Source: Blattamonas nauphoetae (lineage: Eukaryota; Preaxostyla; Oxymonadida). From it: 64,000 bases of DNA. Location: contig JARBJD010000122.1 of assembly GCA_033064195.1 (NCBI GenBank), positions 62,001-126,000 of the forward strand, read 5' to 3'. This document shows, piece by piece, positions 10,501 to 20,764 of this stretch (the first letter of the stretch is position 1; every line of letters begins with the position of its first letter). The notes beneath the pieces were generated by a model. That model saw nothing but the letters and a program-made list of their open reading frames with translations, did not search any database and was not told the DNA's origin. The position numbers were made by a program, and so were the translations under genes.

Positions 10501-12277
10501 GACAGAAACGACGATCCGTTGATTGATGTTTGGGAGGGAGTGGTGAGAGCATTGTGAACAACACCGAAAGGGAAGGCTGGATGCGACAGAAGTGAGTTCC
10601 GATGGAGAAGTGGAAGAGAATGAACAAATTGAGCCGACGACGCGATCTGACTCGAAAATGCTTCACGAAACGTCTCAAGAATTTGTGGATGTTGGGCAAG
10701 TGAGGAGTGAAGCCAGAATGTCGCAGCTTCTGCATAGAAAATGTCGTTTGTGAAGGGATGGGAGGAACAGTGAGTCAACACGAGTTGATTGTTGTTGGTT
10801 GTGGGGAGGAAATGCAGAGAAATTGTGGATGGGAGATCAGAGATGAAATTCCAACGATGGGTCAACGGGTCCATTTTCATAAAACGTCCGGCCTCGCTCG
10901 AAAACAGGGCGGCTGATGTCAGAAACATCGAAAAGAGATCGATGTGATTGTAGAGCATTTCAGGAATCAATAAATGCGAAAGTGACTGAAATATGTTGGT
11001 TGATGTGTCATTCAACAAGATTTGAAGAGTGTTCAGGCCTTCAATCGGATTGGCTCGATACTGATGAATGAACGAATAGAACAAAAATTGTAACGCTGAA
11101 AGACTTTCGATTTTATTCTGCGAGAGAAAATGTATATATCCAACATAATCTTGGAATGGTTGGGGAAGTTCAGGGTTAAAGACAATTTCGCGCGATTCCT
11201 GTCTGATCGAGAAGTCTGCGTCAGTTGTGTAGAATATCTTCAATCCTTCGTCAGAATTCTTGAATAAATCCGAGAAATTTGGAGACAGAAGAAGATCCTG
11301 AGTTGTCGGTCTTGTGTTTGCATTCTGAGAAAAATGAGGGAATTGAAAGCAAACAGTATCCAATATAAAATAAGTAAAATCTCGGAGATCCGGATCAGCG
11401 TGTGTATCGGACAATTTGTGGATGGAAGACTGAATCTTCATATTCGGTACTCTGTCAGTCACATATGGAAACGATTTTGAGAGGACGTAATGAATTGCGA
11501 TGCCAAATGCCCATAAATCATCGGAAAGACCGTATCTGAAGAGAAATTTGAACAGGAAGGACAGTACAATGCTTTTCGGGCGATGGGATCATAAAAGCGT
11601 CTCTGTGGCGATAAAAAGTTTCTGAGAAAAATAGGAAGATTGAAGACAATACTCTGTTCCTTTTGCATCGTTAAGAGCAGTAAAGGTCGCCTCAGCATCT
11701 TGTTTGCTCCCAAAGTCGCCTGAAACAAGTCAAAATTGAATTCTGATAAACCGAGTCGAACATCCAGGTTCTCCATCAGGAATATATTTTCAGGCTTGAT
11801 ATCACCGTGGGAAATTCGTTTTTTGAGCAAATAGTCCAGTCCGATCAATGATTGATAAATAAACTTCCAAGTTCGCTGGATTATTCATAACAAGCCAAAT
11901 AAACAAACATCTCGTGGAACAGTTGCTTTCAAGTTTCGAGCTTCCCGATAAAAAACTTGGAGATCCTTTTGTGAGCAATATTCGGTCATCATATAGAACA
12001 CTGGGCCCTCTTTGAACGAAAAGTAGTATTTGAGGACGTATGGATTATATATATCTCTGTACGCTTCAATTTCTTCTTCTACAGATTTCAATGCATCTGG
12101 ATTCGTTGATAATTGTGCACTTTTGCATGCAAATGTTTTCTTTGTGGCGATGTGTTCAAGGAGTTCAACTGTTCCATACGAACCTTTTCCTAAGACTTTG
12201 AGTACAGTGACTGACGAAAATAAAAATAAAACAGGAATGAACGTACAATCAGATCGTTTACTGGCTTCCTGTCCCAT
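7554..12277 (-). CDS. Protein kinase with N-myristoylation signal and a 1200-residue tail
   Basis: Six exons give a 1515-residue frame: 12277-12247, 12210-11909, 11863-11752, 11719-11653, 11621-11568 and 11535-7554. The start M-G-Q-E-A-S-K-R matches the N-myristoylation consensus with a basic follow-up, implying membrane attachment. The kinase domain covers about residues 10-270: glycine loop G-K-G-S-Y-G, Lys in F-A-C-K-S, catalytic H-G-D-I-K-P-E-N (the usual Arg of HRD is Gly), DFG rebuilt exactly across the third intron, then D-D-L-W-A-F-G. The rest is a long mostly helical region, broken at about 920-1160 by a Gln/Asn/Pro-rich segment with many P-N-Q-Q-F and V-P-P-P-T repeats, and then another helical block. 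HGD instead of HRD is shared with the other kinases here. The tail is not recognised. The gene lies in the unique DNA between arms A and B. Confidence 0.82.
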
Positions 12278-12715
12278 TTTGGAGAGTCCGGCCCATTGAT
12301 TAATCGTCTAGAAAATAAGTTTGAACGAACTCCTGTGATTTGAGAGATACAGACTTGTGGAGTCTCCATCAATTGACAAGGATAATCAAAATGACAAAAC
12401 CATGAGTATTGTTGCGATTGGATCTTTATAGACATCGGAAAAGGTGTTTCGAGATAAAACGTCCATTAAAATCGAGTGATTGAGCGAAAACTATGCTACG
12501 TATAAAAAGAAAAAGATACGAGAGCGTATAGTTGTCTAGTTAAGTACGAGAAGAATAAGAGAACCATTGGCAGAGAAATGTCACCTTGTTGATTCAAAGA
12601 AATGAGACTCCCAAAGAGTTGAAGACTGCCTTCTAGAGATTCACTGTAAGAATTTATGTATATAGTTTAACTGTGAGGAAATTCTGTCATCCTCCTCTCC
12701 CGTCTACTGTGTTAT
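12278..12715. other. Intergenic stretch between the long-tail kinase and arm B
   Basis: AT-rich, with no plausible coding frame. It should contain the promoter of the minus-strand kinase gene. Arm B of the inverted duplication starts at its right end. Confidence 0.45.
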
Positions 12716-13123
12716 CTCGCACAAATCCAGTTTGTTTCTGAACACTTCATCGACCAATATTTCTGAAACAAGACAATATCATGTCTTCAATTCCTTCAGT
12801 GCATGTCACAAGCAATCAAGAAAACAAAAGATTCGCGAAAATAGGCGCAGAAACTGGTAAAGAATGGGTAAAACGATAATAGCCTCAGATCCCCTCCCCC
12901 GAATCTCTAACGTCTCATGTACAGGCGAGAAAGGGCAGGACGCACAGAGCGAGACACTGCCAGAACAGAAAGCGACGGCGAGATTCAGCGCAGAACAGGA
13001 CAGCCAAATGATGACGAGCTTCGAAGCAGAACAGAACGCGGAGGAAGAAAGAGGATGCGACACGAACCGAAAGAAAGGGACGGGCCACGACGGCAGATCC
13101 ACCCAATCCGATCGGAGAGACAA

Positions 13124-14776
13124 TCAGAAATGGCGTTTCTGCCTCGCAGCCACAGCCTTCCCCTTCGCGACAGGTGTTGTCGGTGCTCTCCTCTTCACAC
13201 TCGCAGAATGCACACTGCTGTATTTTGGGGACGAGGGGGAGGGTGTGGGAGGGGTTGTGGGGAGCGGGACCAACTTTGGCGCTGGCTTCGAGTGTTGCGG
13301 CGAGTGCACGGCATTCCCGCGCGAGAACGGGTGCAGCGTCACAAGAACAGGACTCGGCGGCTCGTTCAAGCTCGCGGGGTCCTTCGGAGGCGAAAGGGGG
13401 TTCGTGAGTGTGGGCGACGAGGGGCGAGAGCGGTCTGTGTTGCTGTCCGCTGCCGACGGAGGGGTGTGCGGTGGGGGCGAGAAGAGCGGCAGGAAGTGCT
13501 GGTCGGTGCGCAGTGAGAGCGGCGTGGGGTTCAGCTCAATCACCGACTCGCTTTCTTCGTTCGTCGCGCACGACGGCGAATCAACACGCGACGAGGAGGC
13601 CAGCGAATCCAGCGACGCTGCGGACGAGACTTGTGTGAGTGTGGGCGGCCGGGCATGCCGTTCGGGAGTGGTCGACACTGATTTCGCGCTCGTTTTCGGC
13701 GACGGCGTATTTCCGTCCAAACTCGTCGAAGGACTGTGAAGTGGCTCTGAAGACGCTTTCGGAGCGGTGCACGGCCGATCCTTGCCGTCGGAGGGCGTTT
13801 TGCTCGATTGTCCGAAGAGCTGGCAGTTTCGGTGTCCAGCTTCAATCAATTCCAGAATCGTCGCATGCCCCAAGAATTGTGCGGGCACATTCTGAACATC
13901 AATCTGCGGCACGTCCAATCCGAGTGGAGTGTAGCTTCGGCAAGCGCTGGTCAGCGGGCGGGCGACACGCGAAAGAAGCGGACTCGTTTTCGCCAACTTC
14001 AGCGGCGTTCGGTGTCTCCTCGCGTCGCCCGACCGCAGAATCGATCCCGCTGGCTCCGTCCCGCGTGTCGGTTCACTCGTCTGCGGTCGTTTCGGCGACG
14101 AGCTCGATTTCGGTTTCACGACACACGGCGCCAGCGAGCGGGGGAACTTGACTTTCGGAGCAGTACGCGCACTCGGCGCAGACTGAGCCAGTCGCACGGC
14201 CTGGTTGAACGACGTGTTGTGCAGAGTGAACGATTCCTGCAGAAGACGAGGCGTTTGCACAAGACGGCTAATCACGCCAGCATGCTTACGCAACCCCGAA
14301 ACGAACGATCCCTTCATCCGAGTCCGCCGGCTCAGCGACGTCACTTCCATCGCAAGCTCCACTGACCAACTGTAGTGGTGAATCAGAAAAATCGACCCAA
14401 TCAGCATCGCGCGGTTGTGCCCTTGAGGCGAATGAACCAGGATCACCCCGTCACCATCAAGTGCTTTGTCCAGGAAGCTACACACACGGCTCACATGTTT
14501 CGCTGGCGATGTCAAGAATGTCGAAGGCTCTAACTCAGACATCGGCAGAGACAGTATCGACACGTTATTCACACTCCGAACACTTGAACCAGATGTCGTT
14601 CCAGTTCCACAGCTCACCACATGAGTGATTCGTTGCGTGTTCAGAAACTGAAGAACGAGGAGAATGACGGCGAGAAGAAAACAAACAGCAATCGAAGAAG
14701 CGGCGTCCTCATTCCCCAAAAACAATTGAGGCATCAGCTTAGACACAGGCGTGGGTGGAGATGGAGGAACCATCAT
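13124..14776 (-). CDS. Catalytically dead dual-specificity-phosphatase-like protein, left copy
   Basis: Starts at tandem ATGs (14776). A 39-base GTTTGT...TTCAG intron keeps the frame open, and splicing it joins A-A-S-S-I-A to F-L-N-T-Q-R-I-T-H-V-V, as in the dual-specificity phosphatase core. The spliced protein has 537 residues. About 15-170 is the phosphatase fold: L-F-L-G-N-E-D-A-A near the start, I-T-H-V-V-S-C-G, and the signature loop read as V-H-S-P-Q-G-H-N-R, with Ser (about residue 103) where the nucleophilic Cys of HCxxGxxR should be. Arg and Gly of the loop are kept, so it may still bind phosphorylated residues. The remaining 360 residues are Ser/Pro/Thr/Arg-rich and disordered, with many S-P and T-P sites. 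The same Ser is present in the copy at 41589-43160, so the substitution predates the duplication. Confidence 0.82.
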   Translation of the reverse strand: MMVPPSPPTPVSKLMPQLFLGNEDAASSIAVCFLLAVILLVLQFLNTQRITHVVSCGTGTTSGSSVRSVNNVSILSLPMSELEPSTFLTSPAKHVSRVCSFLDKALDGDGVILVHSPQGHNRAMLIGSIFLIHHYSWSVELAMEVTSLSRRTRMKGSFVSGLRKHAGVISRLVQTPRLLQESFTLHNTSFNQAVRLAQSAPSARTAPKVKFPRSLAPCVVKPKSSSSPKRPQTSEPTRGTEPAGSILRSGDARRHRTPLKLAKTSPLLSRVARPLTSACRSYTPLGLDVPQIDVQNVPAQFLGHATILELIEAGHRNCQLFGQSSKTPSDGKDRPCTAPKASSEPLHSPSTSLDGNTPSPKTSAKSVSTTPERHARPPTLTQVSSAASLDSLASSSRVDSPSCATNEESESVIELNPTPLSLRTDQHFLPLFSPPPHTPPSAADSNTDRSRPSSPTLTNPLSPPKDPASLNEPPSPVLVTLHPFSRGNAVHSPQHSKPAPKLVPLPTTPPTPSPSSPKYSSVHSASVKRRAPTTPVAKGKAVAARQKRHF

Positions 14777-15103
14777 CGTGGATAACCTTCTGACAGACGA
14801 GACAAGTTGGAGGTGATGCCAAATTAAGGGAATTGATGAAAATCTCGCAATAGCAACTGACTCTGCAATCAAAGGAATCAACCAAATTCTACACGTAGGA
14901 CGAGTTATTCGGTGTTATTATCATCACAAAATTCTCTTTCTCATTTCGAGTTGATCCAACCATTCTCTGTTCTTTCATCTCGCTTCTCCACTTCCTCTTC
15001 TTTTGAAAAAAGCGTTCATAAACTCATTCCATTCACAACGAATGAAATATAAAACCAATCATAAAACGGTCAAACAATTGACATAAATACGAGCGCGAGA
15101 GTC

Positions 15104-16561
15104 TTACTCTCCGTATCTGCAGAACGCCTTCTCCCCGTTCTTCTCGCAAGGGAAGAAGCCCCCGATGATCTCGTCCTCCAGGTCTTCGTCCACTTCCAAG
15201 CACACTCCATACTTGTTGCACACAACTTGCTTCCCAACTTTCACGGCGACCTTGCCCACTTTCTTCGCTGTCTTCTTCAGCCACTTCCCGAACCCTTGGT
15301 CCAGCTGCTCCTCTTCTTCTTCCAGGCACACTCCCGTCTTCGCGCAGAGTGCTGTTTTGCCAACCTGCACAACTGCCTTCCCCAGCTTCTTCAGGAAGCC
15401 CTCGTCAAGCTCCTCGTCGTCAACTTCGTATTCGTCCGTGATCAGGCAGACTCCCGTCTTGTCGCACACAACTTTCTTCACAATCTTCTTCGTCACTTTC
15501 TTCAGCGACTTCCCGATGCCCTCGTCAAGCTCCTCGTCTTGCTCGTTCACTTCCAGGCACACTCCGTACTTGTTGCACACAACTTGCTTCCCAACCTTCA
15601 CGGCGACCTTCCCCACTTTCTTCGCTGTCTTCTTCAGCCACTTCCCGAACCCTTGGTCCAGCTGTTCCTCTTCCATCTCGAGGCACACTCCCGTCTTCGT
15701 GCACACAACTGTCTTCGCAACCTTCCCCCCAATCTTCACTATCTTCTTCCCGATCTTCCCAAGCTTCTTCCAGAACCCTTGGTCCATCATTTCCTCCTCG
15801 TCTTCAAGGCACACTCCCGTCTTCGCGCACGCCACGTGCTTCCCAACCTTCACAACAACCTTCCCGATCTTCTTGAAGATCTTCTTCAGTTTCAGTTGGT
15901 CCTCTTCATCGAACAGCTCTTCTTCGGCTTCCATCGTGAACTGGTCCAGCTCTTCGTCGTCTTCTTCCAGGCACACTCCGTATCGGTTGCACACAACTCC
16001 CTTTCCAACCTTGACAGCGGCCTTCCCGACTTTCTTGGCAATCTTTCCCAGTTTCTTCCAGAAGCTCTGGTCCATCTCTTCGTCAACAATCATCTCCAGA
16101 TTGTCAACCAGCTCGTCCTGCACAAGCTCGTCGATCGCATCGTCGTCTTCTTCCAGGCACACTCCATATTCGTTGCAAATCACTTGCTTCCCAGCCTTCA
16201 CAATCACTTTTCCTGCTTGTTTCAAGAATTTCCCCAACTTCAGTTCATCTTCCTCGTCAATTTCGGCTTCCATTGTGAACTGGTCCAGGTCTTCGTCTTC
16301 CTCTTCCAGGCACACTCCGTATCGGTTGCACACAACGCCCTTTCCAACCTTGACAGCGGCCTTCCCGATCTTCTTGGCGACCTTTCCCAGTTTCTTCCAG
16401 AAGCTTTGGTCAATGTCAGAGTCTTCCGCTGCGATTGGCTCGAACTGTGTTTTGATGGCTGGTTTATATGGTTTCGTGGGCCTCTTCCATGGTTTCGGGA
16501 CCTTCTTGAAAGGAGGGCGAAGATACTGGTCACTGTCTCTGGCAAAACTCAGCGAAAACAA
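15104..16561 (-). CDS. Secreted tandem-repeat cationic protein, antimicrobial-precursor-like, left copy
   Basis: A long frame of 485 residues built from nine repeats. Each repeat is a Lys-rich amphipathic helix (pattern F-W-K-K-L-G-K-x-A-K-K-x-G-K), then V-x-V-G-K and a C-x5-C loop such as C-N-R-Y-G-V-C. Strongly acidic linkers of Glu and Asp separate the repeats. A cleavable signal peptide is expected from the right copy. This order (signal, acidic spacer, cationic helix, disulfide loop) is what multi-peptide antimicrobial precursors look like, and the C-terminal Cys loop recalls the Rana box of frog peptides. Function is inferred from sequence character; no homolog was searched. Compared with the right copy it looks nearly whole, with about one break. 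Long open frames on the opposite strand are composition artefacts. Confidence 0.7.
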   Translation of the reverse strand: MFSLSFARDSDQYLRPPFKKVPKPWKRPTKPYKPAIKTQFEPIAAEDSDIDQSFWKKLGKVAKKIGKAAVKVGKGVVCNRYGVCLEEEDEDLDQFTMEAEIDEEDELKLGKFLKQAGKVIVKAGKQVICNEYGVCLEEDDDAIDELVQDELVDNLEMIVDEEMDQSFWKKLGKIAKKVGKAAVKVGKGVVCNRYGVCLEEDDEELDQFTMEAEEELFDEEDQLKLKKIFKKIGKVVVKVGKHVACAKTGVCLEDEEEMMDQGFWKKLGKIGKKIVKIGGKVAKTVVCTKTGVCLEMEEEQLDQGFGKWLKKTAKKVGKVAVKVGKQVVCNKYGVCLEVNEQDEELDEGIGKSLKKVTKKIVKKVVCDKTGVCLITDEYEVDDEELDEGFLKKLGKAVVQVGKTALCAKTGVCLEEEEEQLDQGFGKWLKKTAKKVGKVAVKVGKQVVCNKYGVCLEVDEDLEDEIIGGFFPCEKNGEKAFCRYGE

Positions 16562-16672
16562 AGTTGCAAGTGCGAATAACGAACATGATTTCAGATAATC
16601 TGACCGAGATGCGCTATTTTCTGATCCCGCCCCGATTCACCATGTTGGGATGATCTTCCATTCGCCACAATT

Positions 16673-17360
16673 TCAGTGGAAATCTGTGTTGAAGAAGGAT
16701 ATATCCTGAAACATGTCAGAGGAAGTGTGTTTACGGCATCTGCAATACAATGAGGAACAAAATGAGAGTCCTGCTTCGTTTTTGAAGAGAGTGGCGAACG
16801 ACGAGATGAGTCGGGCTTTCTGTGGTTTCAAAGGATGCAGTGGAGGCGTAAAGAATACTGTGGAATGTTTGGACGAAGCCTGCTGATCACCAAACAAGAT
16901 CTCTGGAGAGGTCCAATCTTCGATCGAGCGCAAGGAATGGCCAGCAATGGATGAATCACTGGATCTGAAAAGTCGGAGCAGACACGAAACAACACTTGGA
17001 TGGCTCTGAAAACGCAAGAAGAGGTGTGCTATCCATGTCGTCGACGAGAAAAGTGATGAGTTTCGTGATGGATGAAATGTTGATATTAGGAAAGAGTACG
17101 GGCTCCAAACGCACTGTGGACAAACAGGAGGAACAGTTTGAGAGAAGATAGCGGCAGAAGTGGCACAGAACGACACTGTCGTTGAGACAGACGAGGAGAG
17201 AAGATGATGTCGTTCTTGTCTGTCTGGAGAAGATTGCTGATTGTGGACGCATCTGTGCAAAGCATCCGAGCAAAACAAGCGCTGGCACAAGAGATGACGT
17301 GGAAAGGGGTTGAGAGTGGCATCCATCGGAGCTTGTTGCGGATTGCTTTCGGTGAGCTGA
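16673..17360 (-). other. Conserved 3' module downstream of the ARM gene (left)
   Basis: This stretch is duplicated as 39007-39695. Several frames are open but none is clearly favoured, and no ATG-led gene with a known domain is seen. Parts of it (for example the I-S-S-I-T-K-L-I-T-F-L reading) resemble, at protein level, one reading of the 333-bp repeat that follows other ARM genes in this window. It may be a decayed downstream exon or an untranslated region common to the family. Confidence 0.4.
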
Positions 17361-18437
17361 TCAGGTATATCTCTCCATATTTGCTCCCAGAGATCGCGAG
17401 AGCGCCCGACTTTCTTCAGCAATACCCGAGCTAAAGTGTTCGTACCTGCTTCTCATCATCTGCTCCAGTGCGTCTTCGAGGTTCTCCGAAAACAGAGCTT
17501 GCATCATCCGTTTCCCACATTCCATCATTTCCGGGCTTTTGTTTGTCCATTCTTCGAGGAAATATGTCAGGTTGCCGAGAGCAGAGCGGATCTGAGTTTG
17601 GTCTTCAACGAACGAGAGACAACTTGAGAATGCCATCACAACTGGAGAAGCCAGAACAAACTCCAATGTAGGACCATGAAATGGGCCGATTCCAATGATC
17701 TGGCACAATGCATCCATGAACGAAGATGAAAAGTGTTCACTGAGAAGGGGCTGATTTGAAGTCAGAAAAGCCAGAAAGTGAGACGATGGAAGAACGACCT
17801 TCTGAAAGATCATTTCACGATGGCTGTGTTCGTCGACTGCTGAAGTGATGCCAATTCGCCTGAGAGTAAATGGTTCTGCGAGGGCGAGGAAACACTTGAT
17901 GACTCTCACGAGGTAGGTCATCATCGGTTCATTGCGAGAGATTGGCAGTGTTTGAGGTCGAACAGTTTCGAACATATTGGCGACGAGATCTGACTCCACG
18001 AGCCGATAAAGAATTTGTGGTGATGACTGTTTCGTTACTGCCAGCAGGAATGTCAACGCTGCGAACTTCAATGTCGAGTGGCGAGATGAAAAGAGAGTGG
18101 CAATGCTCTCAACAAAACCAGAAGGCGAGTCGGGCGAAGAGGGAACGAGGTCTGTCACCAGTTTGGTCACAAAAAGTTCTTCATCGTCCAATTTTGGTCG
18201 GAGACTCCCCAAAAACAAGGCGGCTCTGTATTCAAGAGTGTTGTCAAAGGGAAACCCCTCCTTCACGAGCGCGACAAGCGAACAGTAAATTCGAGATTTG
18301 TCCTCAAACGACAAAAGTGAGTTCGGGTCGAAATGCAAGAAAGGTTCTTCTTCTGGCTTGACAATTGAATGTGATTCCTGTGGACAATTCAGAGAGGCAG
18401 CAATGGATGAGCTTAATGAATGTTCTTTTGATAACAT
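17361..18437 (-). CDS. ARM/HEAT-like family protein (arm B copy)
   Basis: A 358-residue protein. I place the start at 18437, where it aligns with the ATGs of the paralogs at 37930 and 35705 and sits about 15 bases after the shared motif TGGGATGATC; the frame is open further upstream without homology. Landmarks: E-P-F-L-x-F-D-P-N-S-L-L-S-F-E-D-K-S-R at about residue 30, S-L-V-A-L-V-K-E-G-F-P-F-D near 55, T-D-L-V-P-S-S near 95, M-I-F-Q-K-V-V-L-P-S-S-H-F near 225, and G-K-R-M-M-Q-A-L-F-S-E near 325. Probably a helical-repeat scaffold. The right copy at 37930-39006 has exactly the same length and over 95 percent identical residues. Confidence 0.82.
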   Translation of the reverse strand: MLSKEHSLSSSIAASLNCPQESHSIVKPEEEPFLHFDPNSLLSFEDKSRIYCSLVALVKEGFPFDNTLEYRAALFLGSLRPKLDDEELFVTKLVTDLVPSSPDSPSGFVESIATLFSSRHSTLKFAALTFLLAVTKQSSPQILYRLVESDLVANMFETVRPQTLPISRNEPMMTYLVRVIKCFLALAEPFTLRRIGITSAVDEHSHREMIFQKVVLPSSHFLAFLTSNQPLLSEHFSSSFMDALCQIIGIGPFHGPTLEFVLASPVVMAFSSCLSFVEDQTQIRSALGNLTYFLEEWTNKSPEMMECGKRMMQALFSENLEDALEQMMRSRYEHFSSGIAEESRALSRSLGANMERYT

Positions 18438-18539
18438 TGATACCGAGACGAGGATCATCCCATTCGTCCGCATTTTCACTTTCACAACAAACCATCGGCA
18501 CAATTCACAAATTGTAGTCGGAATACCATCAAGCTGAAA

Positions 18540-19035
18540 TGCAGAATGAAGTCAAACATCGTTGACGAGGTTTAAGTTCCTGCCTGGCAATCGCATCTTC
18601 GCTCAGAGTTTCACACTCTGCACCAACATTCACGCATCCAGCTTGTTCTCCTTCCGACAGCAAACAACAAAGCAAGTGCAGCCAGAGCATTCAAAATGTG
18701 GACGAGTCACACTTCGGAGTCTGAATGACAGAAAAGAGAGGCGACAATTCGCACCCATCTCGATGACATGAGAACGACATGTGTGTTCGGAAATGGCATG
18801 TGGAAACAGCGGGACGAGAGTGGTGCCCGTCTAATGTCGACATGGCTCAGTCCAGCGAAAGAGAAACAGGGATTGTGAGATGAAAGAAAGAGAGAAGAAT
18901 CTGTGGATGCCACAAAAACGGAAATCACAAAAAAGAAGGACACACCTCAACCAAAGTGTGGATGGCTTGCAACAATCTGAATGAGGAGTGCATCTCATTT
19001 TGACGGAAAAAGGGGATGTGATTCTGAGAGGACCC
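18540..19035 (-). promoter_or_regulatory. Shared upstream module of ARM-family genes (left)
   Basis: Lies immediately upstream of the ARM gene at 18437-17361 (minus strand). Parts recur upstream of other ARM genes in the same orientation relative to the gene: 31768-32200 before the gene at 32336, and 37552-37800 before the gene at 37930. It includes a GCCAGGCAGGAAC element about 150 bases before the start. Short frames here differ between copies and are not supported as genes. The conserved position suggests promoter or 5' untranslated sequence duplicated along with the gene. Confidence 0.6.
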
Positions 19036-19167
19036 AAAAGTCGATGTTGGGAAGGATAACACAGTCACTACGGAAAGAGGGAGAATAAATGAAAAGGGGA
19101 GGAGATTCAGCAACTCAGCGGCAGCCATTCGAGAGAGGCGGGTTCGAAGTGCACTTTGAGATGCAAT

Positions 19168-19980
19168 CTATCTCAACTTCTTCACATTCGATCCCAGCAA
19201 TTGCGAGAAAGAAACACATCGGGAAGCAACTTCGACGCCAATGTCTTCGCTCTTTTCGTGCATCAGCGTCTGTTCGAGTGTGTCTTCGAGGCCTTCAGAG
19301 AACAGTGCTTGCAGCATCCGTTTCCCAGATTGGGCCACTTCTGCGCTTTCGTCATTCCATTCACGGAACGAATGCTGGAGGATGAAGATGGTGAGATTGA
19401 GAGATTTACTGTCTTCGACGAAAGAGAGGCAACTTGAGAATGCCATCGCAATCGGAGAGGTGACAATATAATCCAATGTGGGACCATGAAACAGGCCAAT
19501 TCGAATGAGAGTTTTCAATAGAGTCATGAAGGTTTTGAACAGCTCTTCTGTGAGGATGTGCCGTTTTTTGTTCAGAAATCTCACAGATTGATGAGAGGGC
19601 CGATTATCGCTTCATATCCTGAAATTGGCATTGAATGATGTTGGATAGCCGCCAAGACATTGCTGATGAGGCATGAATCCACGAGACGATATCGAATTTC
19701 GTCGGATAAACGCACGATTGTTTGTTTTAAGAACAAGATCGCTGCTGCCACCACTGTCGAGTGAGGAGATGATAACAGAGTGGTAACGCTCTCAATAAAG
19801 TCGTATGGCCATCCGGCTGAAGAGGGAACGAGGTGATTGACGAGGCTCCGTGCAAAACTTTGTTCGTCCCAATCTGGTTCAAGACTCTTCAAAAAGTGGG
19901 CAGCTCTGGCTTGAAGGGCATTGTCAAAATGGTATTCCTCCTTCACATGGGCAACAAGCGAATTATAAACGGCCGCTGGC
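19168..19980 (-). pseudogene. ARM/HEAT-like family pseudogene
   Basis: Two overlapping frames cover most of an ARM-family protein. The N-terminal one (19980-19581) begins abruptly at V-Y-N-S-L-V-A-H-V-K-E, missing the first 50 or so family residues. The C-terminal one (19584-19168) resumes after an internal loss of about 45 residues with a change of frame and carries F-H-G-P-T-L-D-Y, L-S-F-V-E-D and G-K-R-M-L-Q-A-L-F-S-E. It directly abuts the 3' end of the split ARM gene at 19993, so the 5' truncation looks like a deletion joining two tandem family members. Confidence 0.75.
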
Positions 19981-20764
19981 TCTTGTCTGTTTCTATCCAC
20001 GCTGTTGACTGTTCATGCCCAGCAAGCTATTCAGTTGAGTCGATTCGGAAACTATCCATTTTCCGAAAGTGGTCGCTGCGTCGTTTTGCAGCTTTTCCTC
20101 CATCCCATCTTCGATGTCCTCCATTCTCAGACATCGAAAGATTTTTGTCCACGATCGACAGAGATCTCTGATTTTTTTGTTCCAATTCCGCTGGATACCG
20201 ACCATTGAAGACAGAAAAATCCAGATTGAGTGATCAGTTTCGAAGAATGTGAGACAACTTGTGATCGTGAGAAAGATTGGGATATGAAGAACGAAATCCA
20301 TTGTTGGTTGATAGGAAGAAGAAATTCGGGCAAGATCCGATGATCCGTGACCCTCCTCGGTTTAAGGGTTCTGATCGAATGACCAATTTTCCGAATGACT
20401 TGATCGTCACATCTTCATTGTCGTCTATCTTCTATATAGGCATGGGCAGCGGTCGGTCCGACTGCTCGTCGACCGACCGACTGCTTTTCCTGACGATCGT
20501 ACCCATTTCTCACAATTTGTGTCTCTGATTCCTTGAGATTGATTTGTAAAACTAGATTAAAGAACAGTGAATATGTGCTTGTGTGTGGGAAGAAAAATCA
20601 ACGGCAAATAGTTGAGTTTGTCCATGAAAACAGAGAAAAGGTGCTGGACAGTGAATCAAAAAGAAACAACAGCCTACGTCGTTTTGAGAGATTGTGAGGT
20701 GGATGAGTGCAGTCTGTTATGTCGGTGTTTGCGTATCGAGCCGTTTGAAGCAGTGGAAGAAGCG

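Larger units (their letters stand above)
12715..18815 (+). repeat. Inverted duplication, left arm B
   Basis: Repeated in inverted orientation at about 37552-45115. Matching positions sum to 56365-56374 once the mariner insertion of the right copy is removed. It carries, all on the minus strand, the phosphatase-like gene, the secreted repeat protein, a conserved non-coding module and an ARM-family gene. Copies differ by scattered substitutions and a few small indels. Confidence 0.93.

Noticed and set aside
15104-16561. CRISPR-like array from the regularly spaced repeats
   Set aside because: The repeats are coding, codon-periodic and variable in length, in a eukaryotic intron-bearing context.
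15165-16598. Two very long plus-strand open frames (about 450-477 codons) opposite the secreted repeat protein
   Set aside because: They are low-complexity Ser/Thr/His mirror readings of a Lys/Glu-rich repetitive gene; the sense strand has the signal peptide, Cys pattern and logical repeats.
16673-17422. A 249-codon minus-strand frame after the ARM gene, also partly open in the mirror copy
   Set aside because: The mirror copy has its frame changed by small indels and no domain is seen. I list the region as a conserved module, not a gene.
18707-18943. A 78-codon frame recurring upstream of several ARM genes
   Set aside because: The frame varies among copies, while the nucleotide sequence is conserved more evenly than a coding region would be; treated as an upstream module.
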